This document shows, piece after piece, positions 1 through 4,626 of a stretch of DNA of 6,979 nucleotides. The first letter of the stretch is position 1; each line of letters begins with the position of its first letter. The stretch spans positions 1-6,979 of the forward strand of contig CALFEO010000003.1 of NCBI GenBank assembly GCA_937949995.1, written 5' to 3'. The notes under the pieces were generated by a model. That model was given only the letters and a program-made list of their open reading frames with translations, searched no databases and was not told where the DNA came from. This stretch comes from an uncultured bacterium. Lineage in GTDB: Bacteria > Patescibacteriota > Patescibacteriia > 2-12-FULL-60-25. Made by a program: the position numbers and the translations under genes.

Positions 1-61
1 CATGGACGACCACGTGGGGACCGACGAACGAACCGGCATGGACGACCACGTGGGGTCGTCC
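1..61. repeat. 36-bp-period direct repeat with REP-like hairpin, inside the transposase frame
   Basis: The 19-mer CATGGACGACCACGTGGGG occurs at 1-19 and again at 37-55, so the period is 36 bp (12 codons). The second copy runs into a perfect inverted repeat: GGACGACC (40-47), loop ACGTGG, GGTCGTCC (54-61). The first copy has the same left arm but a degraded right arm. Both lie in the coding frame of the RAYT linker. Confidence 0.85.
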
Positions 62-253
62 CTACAGGAAATTGTTGGTTGGTTTAAAACCATGACAACA
101 AACGAATATATTCGTAATGTAAAAAATAACGGTTGGCGATATTTTGATGGTAAATTGTGGCAACGGTCATATTATGATCGTATCGTTCGCAATGATCATG
201 AATATTTGGCAATAAAAAAATATATTAAAATCAATCCAAACCATCACAATTAA
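2..253 (+). CDS. REP-associated/IS200-like transposase (RAYT), C-terminal part, 5' end outside window
   Basis: This is the C-terminal part of a Y1-type transposase of the RAYT/IS200-like class, which acts on single-stranded palindromic repeat DNA. The frame is open to the left edge, so the Met at position 2 is probably internal and the HUH half lies outside the window. Visible marks, counted from that Met: EIVGWFKT (23-30), the helix after the linker; WQRSYYDRIVRN (53-64), which holds the expected catalytic Tyr (Y57, less likely Y58); and YIKINPN (74-80), the usual tail of the family. Residues 1-18 are a linker made of a 12-residue direct repeat (MDDHVG at 1-6 and 13-18) encoded by a 36-bp-period DNA repeat. 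The gene is visibly AT-rich beyond base 65, unlike the GC-richer genes at 1269-3635. Family call is firm from motifs; activity cannot be judged without the 5' half. Confidence 0.8.
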   Translation: MDDHVGTDERTGMDDHVGSSLQEIVGWFKTMTTNEYIRNVKNNGWRYFDGKLWQRSYYDRIVRNDHEYLAIKKYIKINPNHHN

Positions 254-281
254 AAAAAACAACCGTCGCCGGTCGTTTTTT
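252..281. terminator. Two-way intrinsic terminator between convergent transposase and slipin genes
   Basis: The arms AACAACCG (258-265) and CGGTCGTT (270-277) flank a TCGC loop. On the plus strand there is one A-C mismatch, followed by a T-run to 281. On the minus strand that position becomes a G-U pair, giving an 8-bp stem followed by eight U, so it should work better for the slipin mRNA. The A-run overlaps the transposase stop codon. Confidence 0.75.
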
Positions 282-319
282 ATGCATCACTCATCATGCA
301 TTATGAATTGTTTATAGGG

Positions 320-1090
320 TTACTTCTGTCCCACCCTCTCGAACGCTCTCAAAATCTCCAGAGGAATTGCAAAAATCACCGTGTTTGATTGATCTGAGGA
401 AAGATCGTTTAATGTCGAAAGCGTGCGCAAATGCAAGGCTCCTGACGAAGATGCCAAGATGCCCGCGGCTTTTTGTAAATTATCAGCAGCCGCCAACTCT
501 CCCTCTGATTTGATGATCACCGCGCGCTTCTCGCGCTCCGCCTCGGCCTGTTTGGCAATTGTACGCACCATATCATCCGGCAAGCTGATATCTTTTAACT
601 CCACACTGCCAACCTCAACCCCCCAAGCGGCTGTATGTTGAGCGATGATATTTTTGATTCGCAAAGCGGTTTCTTCGCGGCTCGAGAGCAACTCATCCAA
701 AGTCAACTCTCCGCAAACATTGCGCATTGTGGTTTGCGCCAATTGGCTTACGGCATGCATTACATGTTCAACCTCCAAAAACGCACGCGCCGGATCCGCT
801 ATGCGATAATAAATCACGGCATTGATTTTGCACGAAATATTATCGCGCGTAATCGTTTCCTGATACGGCACATCCGTTGCTTTAACACGGATATCCATTT
901 TAATCATGGATTCGATAACCGGAATGATAATTCTCCAACCCGGCTCCACGACACCAACAAACTTGCCTAAACGAAGCTTAATACCGCGCTCGTATTGGTT
1001 AACCTGCTTGATTGAAGCAAGCAACAAAACAAACAAAAAAATCAAAAAAGGAGTCATAAGAAAAGAAAACAAAAGCGTTAATTCATTCAT
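320..1090 (-). CDS. Slipin (stomatin-like SPFH/band-7 membrane protein)
   Basis: A 256-aa protein of normal length for bacterial slipins, which form membrane-anchored oligomeric scaffolds, often tied to membrane protein quality control. Residues 5-27 form one hydrophobic membrane segment. The SPFH/band-7 domain follows (about 28-185), with the family's VNQYERGIKLRLGKF (30-44), EPGWRIIIP (49-57), DIRVKATDVP (66-75), NAVIYYRI (90-97) and the LDELLSSREE helix (131-140). A charged coiled region (AEAEREKRA, 182-190) leads to the typical end NTVIFAIPLEIL (236-247). Slipins are often paired with an NfeD partner. None is present: the next gene downstream is the convergent transposase and the upstream neighbour is divergent. 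No SD precedes the ATG, and the predicted promoter places +1 two bases before it. A second in-frame ATG at codon 12 would remove half of the membrane segment, so I keep the first. Confidence 0.92.
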   Translation of the reverse strand: MNELTLLFSFLMTPFLIFLFVLLLASIKQVNQYERGIKLRLGKFVGVVEPGWRIIIPVIESMIKMDIRVKATDVPYQETITRDNISCKINAVIYYRIADPARAFLEVEHVMHAVSQLAQTTMRNVCGELTLDELLSSREETALRIKNIIAQHTAAWGVEVGSVELKDISLPDDMVRTIAKQAEAEREKRAVIIKSEGELAAADNLQKAAGILASSSGALHLRTLSTLNDLSSDQSNTVIFAIPLEILRAFERVGQK

Positions 1091-1098
1091 ATATTATT

Positions 1099-1126
1099 AA
1101 TGTATCAGAACTGCGCCCGGGGTCAA
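1099..1126 (-). promoter_or_regulatory. Promoter of the slipin gene (extended -10; predicts a 2-nt leader)
   Basis: Read on the minus strand: TTGACC (1126-1121), a 16-bp spacer, then TACATT (1104-1099), preceded by TGA to form an extended -10. The expected +1 is near 1092, only two bases before the ATG at 1090. It is divergent from the promoter at 1182-1210. Confidence 0.6.
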
Positions 1127-1181
1127 TAGCCGCGCACGCGCACGCCTTGGACGCCAATCTCGATATTCATCCCATCAACTC

Positions 1182-1210
1182 TTGCCAAGCAAGCCTTGCT
1201 CTGATAGAAT
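1182..1210 (+). promoter_or_regulatory. Promoter of the 310-aa gene
   Basis: TTGCCA (1182-1187), an exact 17-bp spacer and TAGAAT (1205-1210), with TG at 1202-1203 making an extended -10. Each hexamer matches consensus at five of six positions. The expected +1 is near 1217, giving a leader of about 50 nt. Confidence 0.7.
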
Positions 1211-1219
1211 CAAGCCTCG

Positions 1220-1236
1220 AGTGCCAAGGCGGCACT
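1220..1236 (+). promoter_or_regulatory. Small hairpin at the start of the 310-aa gene leader
   Basis: AGTGCC (1220-1225) and GGCACT (1231-1236) form a perfect 6-bp stem with a 5-nt loop. It would sit a few bases after the predicted RNA start. It has no T-run, so it is not a terminator. It may protect the 5' end or be a binding site; no riboswitch class is recognisable. Confidence 0.35.
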
Positions 1237-1268
1237 GGAAAAAGCACCTTTCACATAGGGGATAGCAC

Positions 1269-2201
1269 ATGTCGAGCAAAGATTTCGATTTCACCACCGT
1301 GGGCTTTGATACCATGCTCAAGATCGAAGTCCTCATCACCAAGATTGAGGATTTTGCCAAGGATTCCGCCCGGCTTGAGCTCACGGTCGACCGTATCGCC
1401 GGGATCTTTTTGAACACCGCGCAAGGCACCGTAGTCGTCCCGTATCTTGCAGGCACCCTGGACGCCAAAACCAAAGGCAAGACTCTGATTGTGGCTCCGG
1501 ATCTGCCAGCGCTCATGTCATGGACCAACATTTACGGCATGTACACCTTCGAAGTCGCCGCGGACTCCAAAGTCGATACGGCTGTTTGGGTGCGCGTTCT
1601 TGATCAGCTCAAAGAGATCAAAGACAAACGCGGGCGCAACGCCGGCGAGTTCTATGGAGTCGGTTACGCCTCCAAAAAGACCAAGCAGTTCATGTCGCTT
1701 CCGGACAAGAGCGTCATGATCGTGAATCCTCATGGCGACATCGGCATCAACAGCCTGCGGTACGACTTCGTTACTTCCCGTTACTACGGAGTTCGAGTCG
1801 ACGAAAAAGGCGAGGGCACAGCGATCGTTTCCGCTCCGCTGGATCAACTCATCAAGAATCCGGAAATCTTCCGCAACCCCAAAGCTTGGACGGTTGTGGC
1901 GGATGGTATTTATCCGGAGATCATTTCCTTGTCGCGCATCAAGTTCGTGGACGGATTCACCACCTTCTTCACCAACCACACCGAGGGTCGTTGCAACTTG
2001 GTTACCGTCAACCAAGTTGCTGATGAATTTTCCGCGGTTTGGGAGAAGGCGATGCAAACACCGATCATCATGATTGGCACAGTCGCCTCAACCGGAAGTC
2101 TCTATGCCGCATACCGCGACGCGGACAGCGACGGATTGATCGAAATCTACATCGAAAACCCCAAAACCGGCGATTTCCCCTTCGCCTCTCTGGTCGTCTA
2201 A
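1269..2201 (+). CDS. Conserved-looking protein of unknown function, 310 aa
   Basis: I do not recognise the family. The start is well set: AGGGGA (1257-1262) lies 6 bases before the ATG, behind a good promoter. The protein has no signal peptide or membrane segment, so it should be cytoplasmic. It is a mixed alpha/beta protein with many short strand-like stretches such as TVVVPYLAG (54-62) and KTLIVAPDLP (71-80). Near the C-terminus, DADSDGLIEIYIE (284-296) carries a DxDxDG calcium-loop-like motif. The usual position-12 acid of an EF-hand is not in register (I at 12, E at 9 and 13), so metal binding is only a possibility. It stands directly upstream of the ATP-grasp gene on the same strand and with similar base composition, but a terminator and a new promoter separate them. 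A shared pathway is therefore a guess. Confidence 0.85.
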   Translation: MSSKDFDFTTVGFDTMLKIEVLITKIEDFAKDSARLELTVDRIAGIFLNTAQGTVVVPYLAGTLDAKTKGKTLIVAPDLPALMSWTNIYGMYTFEVAADSKVDTAVWVRVLDQLKEIKDKRGRNAGEFYGVGYASKKTKQFMSLPDKSVMIVNPHGDIGINSLRYDFVTSRYYGVRVDEKGEGTAIVSAPLDQLIKNPEIFRNPKAWTVVADGIYPEIISLSRIKFVDGFTTFFTNHTEGRCNLVTVNQVADEFSAVWEKAMQTPIIMIGTVASTGSLYAAYRDADSDGLIEIYIENPKTGDFPFASLVV

Positions 2202-2232
2202 CGTGTTATTTCGCTAAGACGACCTCTATATC

Positions 2233-2255
2233 ACCGCCAAATACAGGCGGTTTTT
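2233..2255 (+). terminator. Intrinsic terminator of the 310-aa gene
   Basis: ACCGCC (2233-2238), loop AAATACA, GGCGGT (2246-2251), followed by T to 2255. It is a perfect 6-bp GC-rich stem about 30 bases after the stop codon. Confidence 0.85.
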
Positions 2256-2286
2256 ATATTCTTGTTACGTATCAATCGCCGGAGCC

Positions 2287-2315
2287 TTGCTAAAATCTCG
2301 GAAGTGTGATAAATA
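2287..2315 (+). promoter_or_regulatory. Candidate promoter of the ATP-grasp gene
   Basis: TTGCTA (2287-2292), a 17-bp spacer and TAAATA (2310-2315), with TG at 2307-2308 as an extended -10. The -10 hexamer is weak. The overlapping TATAAG (2314-2319) is a better hexamer but has a 21-bp spacing to that -35. A promoter is expected somewhere here because a terminator lies just upstream. Confidence 0.4.
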
Positions 2316-2372
2316 TAAGCCCGCCAATAGCTTACGAACGTTGAAATTTTGTACCAAACTCAAGGAGGAAAG

Positions 2373-3635
2373 ATGTTCCCGGAACAAATCGAAGCGATTT
2401 ATCTTCATCAGGTTAATGAATTCGATCACCTGTCTTTGGGATCGGATTACAATCCCGCCTCAACCTCCGGCCCTGCTCGTATCTACGAAGAGCGCGCCTA
2501 CTTTTTGGATGGTACGGTTTACATCGGCAATCAAGCCGACAAAAGCATCTTGCCTTGGCTGGCCGACGTCGGTCTTTCACCGCGAGAACTGGTTACCGTT
2601 CCCGACAAATGCGTATTCCGCGGACTCAAAGAATCGCCGGATTTGCTCACTGCGGTTGCCGGCAAAATCGCCCGCGGTGCGCGTCCTCACTTTTTCCGCA
2701 CCACCACACTGGAGTCCGAGTTCATTAATGCTCTCGGTCTCTCTTGGTCCGATACCCTTTCCTGCGATCCGGCCATTGCCGAAAAAATCGGCAACAAGGC
2801 TTTCTTGCGTCGTTTTGCCGCGGAGCTGAATTGCGCTGATGTTTTTCCGCCCCACGTCATTCTGTCTTCGGGTTGGCGAGTTGAAGATATCAGCAAAGCC
2901 ACATGGAAGCTCACTCCCGAACTTCGCAAAATCAAAGCCGACAAAGTAATCGTTAAGCGTACGGATTTGGCCGGAGGAGATGGTTGCTGTGTTTGGAACG
3001 GAAATGGTTGCGGTGACTTTCAAACAGTCAACGCGGGTCGTGAATTGATCGTAGAAGCCTTCATTGATCCGCGTATTACCATCACCGGTCAGTGGCTTAT
3101 CGCCGATGGAAAATTTCATTACATCGGCATGGGCAAACAGTATCAACTCGGTTTCGTGCACCAAGGCATCATCGCTTCTTCAAGCAAATCCTCGGTCGCG
3201 GTTAAAAACCTGCACCGCATGAAAGACATGGTCGAGCCCCTGCTCACTCGTCTGGTGCAAATCGGCTACAACGGCATTATCGGCTTTGACGCCGTTTACC
3301 ATCTGGAAACCGATTGTCTCTACCTCACCGAAGCCAACACCCGCACCACTGCCGATACCTACGTGTACGCTGTCGCTGCGCGTCTCGGCTTTCGCCCTTG
3401 GGCGGTTGCTTGCAAGATCATCAAGCCCGCACTCGGCATCACCGATTTTCGCGACGTCAAAAATTCCTTGGGATATTTGCTCTACCAACCGGCTCGCGAA
3501 AACGGCATCGCACCTTACATGCTTTCGGGTCTCAAGCTCCCATCCGGCCAGCGCCGTTTGGGCCTCATGTCTATCAGCACCAACCCGGGCACGGCCGAGC
3601 ACTTTTTGCGCGAAGCCGAATCCCGCCTCTGCTGA
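2373..3635 (+). CDS. ATP-grasp domain protein, probable carboxylate-amine (peptide-like) ligase
   Basis: A 420-aa cytoplasmic protein with an ATP-grasp fold. These enzymes activate a carboxylate as an acyl phosphate and join it to an amine or other nucleophile; the substrate here is unknown. Residues 1-135 look like a pre-ATP-grasp domain (DGTVYIGNQADKSILPWL at 46-63). NKAFLRRF (141-148) starts the ATP-binding part. KVIVKR (191-196) with GGDG (201-204) is the strand and nucleotide loop. ELIVEAF (224-230) is the adenine-side strand. GFDAVY (304-309) and LTEANTRTT (318-326; E320, N322, R324) give the Mg2+-binding acids and Asn in the usual D...E-x-N-x-R pattern. The architecture resembles pre-ATP-grasp peptide ligases such as PGM1 more than biotin-carboxylase types, but this is from memory of motifs. 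The start is the ATG at 2373 with GGAGG at 2364-2368; the in-frame TTG at 2349 lies upstream of the SD and is rejected. Confidence 0.85.
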   Translation: MFPEQIEAIYLHQVNEFDHLSLGSDYNPASTSGPARIYEERAYFLDGTVYIGNQADKSILPWLADVGLSPRELVTVPDKCVFRGLKESPDLLTAVAGKIARGARPHFFRTTTLESEFINALGLSWSDTLSCDPAIAEKIGNKAFLRRFAAELNCADVFPPHVILSSGWRVEDISKATWKLTPELRKIKADKVIVKRTDLAGGDGCCVWNGNGCGDFQTVNAGRELIVEAFIDPRITITGQWLIADGKFHYIGMGKQYQLGFVHQGIIASSSKSSVAVKNLHRMKDMVEPLLTRLVQIGYNGIIGFDAVYHLETDCLYLTEANTRTTADTYVYAVAARLGFRPWAVACKIIKPALGITDFRDVKNSLGYLLYQPARENGIAPYMLSGLKLPSGQRRLGLMSISTNPGTAEHFLREAESRLC

Positions 3636-3704
3636 TCTGCAGTCCGATCGATCTCGCCTCGCCCCTTCCCGCGTCAGAGACTTTCTGCGCGCACAACTAA
3701 CCAC

Positions 3705-3727
3705 AACGCGGATCCACCGCGTTTTTT
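3705..3727 (+). terminator. Intrinsic terminator of the ATP-grasp gene
   Basis: AACGCGG (3705-3711), loop ATCCA, CCGCGTT (3717-3723), with a T-run at 3722-3727. It is a perfect 7-bp stem about 70 bases after the stop codon. Confidence 0.92.
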
Positions 3728-3778
3728 CATTTCATGAAAACATGGGTACCACCACCTCCCCTCGCTCTACGCTCGGTA

Positions 3779-3799
3779 CTCCTCCTTAAAAAGGAGGAG
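3779..3799. repeat. CTCCTCCTT/AAGGAGGAG hairpin, copy 1
   Basis: CTCCTCCTT (3779-3787), loop AAA, AAGGAGGAG (3791-3799): a perfect 9-bp stem with no T-run after it. A sister copy with a T loop is at 3986-4006. Confidence 0.8.
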
Positions 3800-3819
3800 G
3801 GTTTGGTATAAACCGGTCA

Positions 3820-3851
3820 TTGTCATTTCTGCTCCTAAGGCGCATCCGCCT
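3820..3851 (+). repeat. Partial copy of the GTCATTTC-type repeat (left half)
   Basis: This 32-base stretch matches 3902-3933 with a single mismatch (CTAAGG against CTTAGG). The right half ending in GAGAAATC is missing, so it is a truncated copy. Confidence 0.8.
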
Positions 3852-3856
3852 TTATC

Positions 3857-3888
3857 AGCTACCAGCTACTAGCTTCCAGCCACTAGCT
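3857..3888. repeat. Degenerate 7-bp tandem array
   Basis: The units are AGCTACC, AGCTACT, AGCTTCC and AGCCACT, then AGCT, in strict 7-bp register. It lies about 13 bases before the palindromic repeat at 3902. The related inverted array is at 4024-4065 and another at 6764-6798. Confidence 0.75.
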
Positions 3889-3901
3889 AAAATAACCATT
3901 T

Positions 3902-3964
3902 TTGTCATTTCTGCTCCTTAGGCGCATCCGCCTCAGGCGGAGAATCGGATGTGAGAAATCTCCA
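3902..3964 (+). repeat. Palindromic interspersed repeat, full long form
   Basis: It opens with TTGTCATTTCTGCTCC and closes with GATGTGAGAAATCTCC. The ends pair through ATTTC/GAAAT. Inside, CATCCG and CGGATG form a stem around a smaller CCGCCT/AGGCGG hairpin. Compared with the inverted copy at 6923-6969 it carries 18 extra bases, bounded by ATC on both sides. Confidence 0.85.
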
Positions 3965-3985
3965 ACTAATAACCTTTATCCCATT

Positions 3986-4006
3986 GTCCTCCTTTTTAAG
4001 GAGGAC
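3986..4006. repeat. GTCCTCCTT/AAGGAGGAC hairpin, copy 2
   Basis: GTCCTCCTT (3986-3994), loop TTT, AAGGAGGAC (3998-4006): a perfect 9-bp stem. It is the sister of the hairpin at 3779-3799, with outer bases changed in both arms so that pairing is kept. Confidence 0.8.
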
Positions 4007-4023
4007 AGCTTTCAGCCAAGGGC

Positions 4024-4065
4024 TGGAAGCGGGTGGTTCCGGCTGGCAGTTGGAAGCTAGTGGCT
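4024..4065 (-). repeat. Degenerate 7-bp array, inverted relative to 3857-3888
   Basis: Read on the minus strand, the units are AGCCACT, AGCTTCC, AACTGCC, AGCCGGA and ACCACCC, in 7-bp register. The first two match units of the 3857-3888 array. Confidence 0.65.
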
Positions 4066-4082
4066 TTAAGCCGTACAAGCGA

Positions 4083-4111
4083 TTGACAAAAACCGCAAAA
4101 TGGTCTTTAAT
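4083..4111 (+). promoter_or_regulatory. Strong promoter of the 119-aa gene
   Basis: TTGACA (4083-4088, perfect), a 17-bp spacer and TTTAAT (4106-4111, five of six). The expected +1 is near 4118, giving a leader of about 20 nt that holds the SD. It begins within about 10 bases of the end of the repeat mosaic. Confidence 0.8.
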
Positions 4112-4136
4112 AGGAGCCGGAATCAAGGAGGTTCTC

Positions 4137-4496
4137 ATGGGAGCAACACCGCAAAATATCAACGATGTCAGAATAACGATTAAAGATTGCCGGAGGTGCA
4201 ACGCTTGGGATCGCATCAACCCCGTGTTGAACGAGCTCTACCGTATTTGCCAAGCGTACAATAGAGATTCACACAAGATTTGCCAGTCCATCGAACCCGA
4301 TGAAAGCGCCATTCGCGAAATCAACGCCGCACAGCTCCATAAGCAAGCCGCCAAAGCGCAAGCATTGGTTAACAAGCTTCGCGGCATGGGAGTCCACTTT
4401 GTGGATCTGCGCTCATTCGATCTTTTCAGCAAGGCATTTTGCCAAGCCATGGTTATGGAGTTTGGCGAGCGAGAGATGAGGGTCGCCGCCTACTGA
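4137..4496 (+). CDS. Small cysteine-containing helical protein of unknown function, 119 aa
   Basis: I do not recognise this protein. Its reality is well supported: AAGGAGG (4125-4131) sits 5 bases before the ATG, a strong promoter lies upstream and a terminator follows the stop. The frame is open back to 3951, but that extension is translated repeat DNA. The protein is mostly helical and soluble. It has five cysteines: C18-x2-C21 (KDCRRCNAW), C38, C49 and C102. One CxxC pair alone does not make a zinc ribbon, and C38 and C49 sit in helices about 11 residues apart, so a metal or disulphide role is open. Residues 57-83 (SAIREINAAQ onward) look like a long amphipathic helix rich in Ala, Lys and Gln. 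The next gene, on the other strand, is also Cys-rich but not similar. Confidence 0.75.
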   Translation: MGATPQNINDVRITIKDCRRCNAWDRINPVLNELYRICQAYNRDSHKICQSIEPDESAIREINAAQLHKQAAKAQALVNKLRGMGVHFVDLRSFDLFSKAFCQAMVMEFGEREMRVAAY

Positions 4497-4524
4497 CGGA
4501 TGCAAAAATTTCTCACAGCTTCTC

Positions 4525-4546
4525 ACAGCGCTATCGCGCTGTTTTT
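4525..4546 (+). terminator. Intrinsic terminator of the 119-aa gene
   Basis: ACAGCGC (4525-4531), loop TATC, GCGCTGT (4536-4542), with T to 4546. It is a 7-bp perfect stem about 30 bases past the stop codon. A direct repeat TCTCACAGC (4511 and 4521) leads into the stem. Confidence 0.92.
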
Positions 4547-4583
4547 CATTTTTCATTCTTACATCACATCAGAGCCAATTAAT

Positions 4584-4610
4584 AAAAAATCCCCGTCATA
4601 ATCAACGGGG
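4584..4610 (-). terminator. Intrinsic terminator of the zinc-ribbon gene
   Basis: On the minus strand: CCCCGT (4610-4605), an 8-nt loop, ACGGGG (4596-4591), one A, then six T (4589-4584). It lies just downstream of the stop codon at 4627. Confidence 0.85.
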
Positions 4611-4626
4611 GAGCGGGGTTCGTCTA

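Larger units (their letters stand above)
3738..4075. repeat. Non-coding repeat mosaic between the ATP-grasp and 119-aa genes
   Basis: About 340 bases without a credible gene, built from repeat blocks. In order: a pyrimidine-rich stretch (3750-3785); a CTCCTCCTT hairpin (3779-3799); a partial GTCATTTC repeat (3820-3851); a 7-bp-period array (3857-3888); a full GTCATTTC...GAGAAATC palindromic repeat (3902-3964); a second CCTCCTT hairpin (3986-4006); and an inverted 7-bp-period array (4024-4065). The same block types recur at 6764-6969. Frames crossing it lack SD sites and consist of translated repeats. Confidence 0.8.

Noticed and set aside
635..970. 111-codon plus-strand frame antisense to the slipin
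   Set aside because: The slipin has full-length family motifs; the antisense frame has no SD and no recognisable content.
1518..2057. 179-codon minus-strand frame inside the 310-aa gene
   Set aside because: It lies fully within a plus-strand gene with a good promoter, SD and terminator, has no SD or promoter of its own, and resembles no protein family.
2349..2372. TTG start for the ATP-grasp gene, 8 codons upstream
   Set aside because: The GGAGG site at 2364-2368 lies inside this extension and fits the ATG at 2373.
2577..3164. 195-codon minus-strand frame inside the ATP-grasp gene
   Set aside because: It is antisense to clear ATP-grasp motifs and has no start signals.
3180..3789. Overlapping frames on both strands at the end of the ATP-grasp gene
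   Set aside because: They are shadows rich in Arg, Ser and Pro, and the plus-strand one runs through the terminator hairpin into repeats.
3857..4065. Possible CRISPR array
   Set aside because: The repeats are 7-bp units or scattered palindromes without regular 20-40 base spacers, and no cas gene is present.
3951..4136. Upstream extension of the 119-aa gene by 62 codons
   Set aside because: The added residues are translated repeat and hairpin DNA, there is no SD at 3951, and the promoter and AAGGAGG site both point to the ATG at 4137.
4508..4520. ATTTCTCACAG as a fragment of the palindromic repeat family
   Set aside because: Only about ten bases match the GAGAAATC end and no partner arm is present, so chance is a sufficient explanation.
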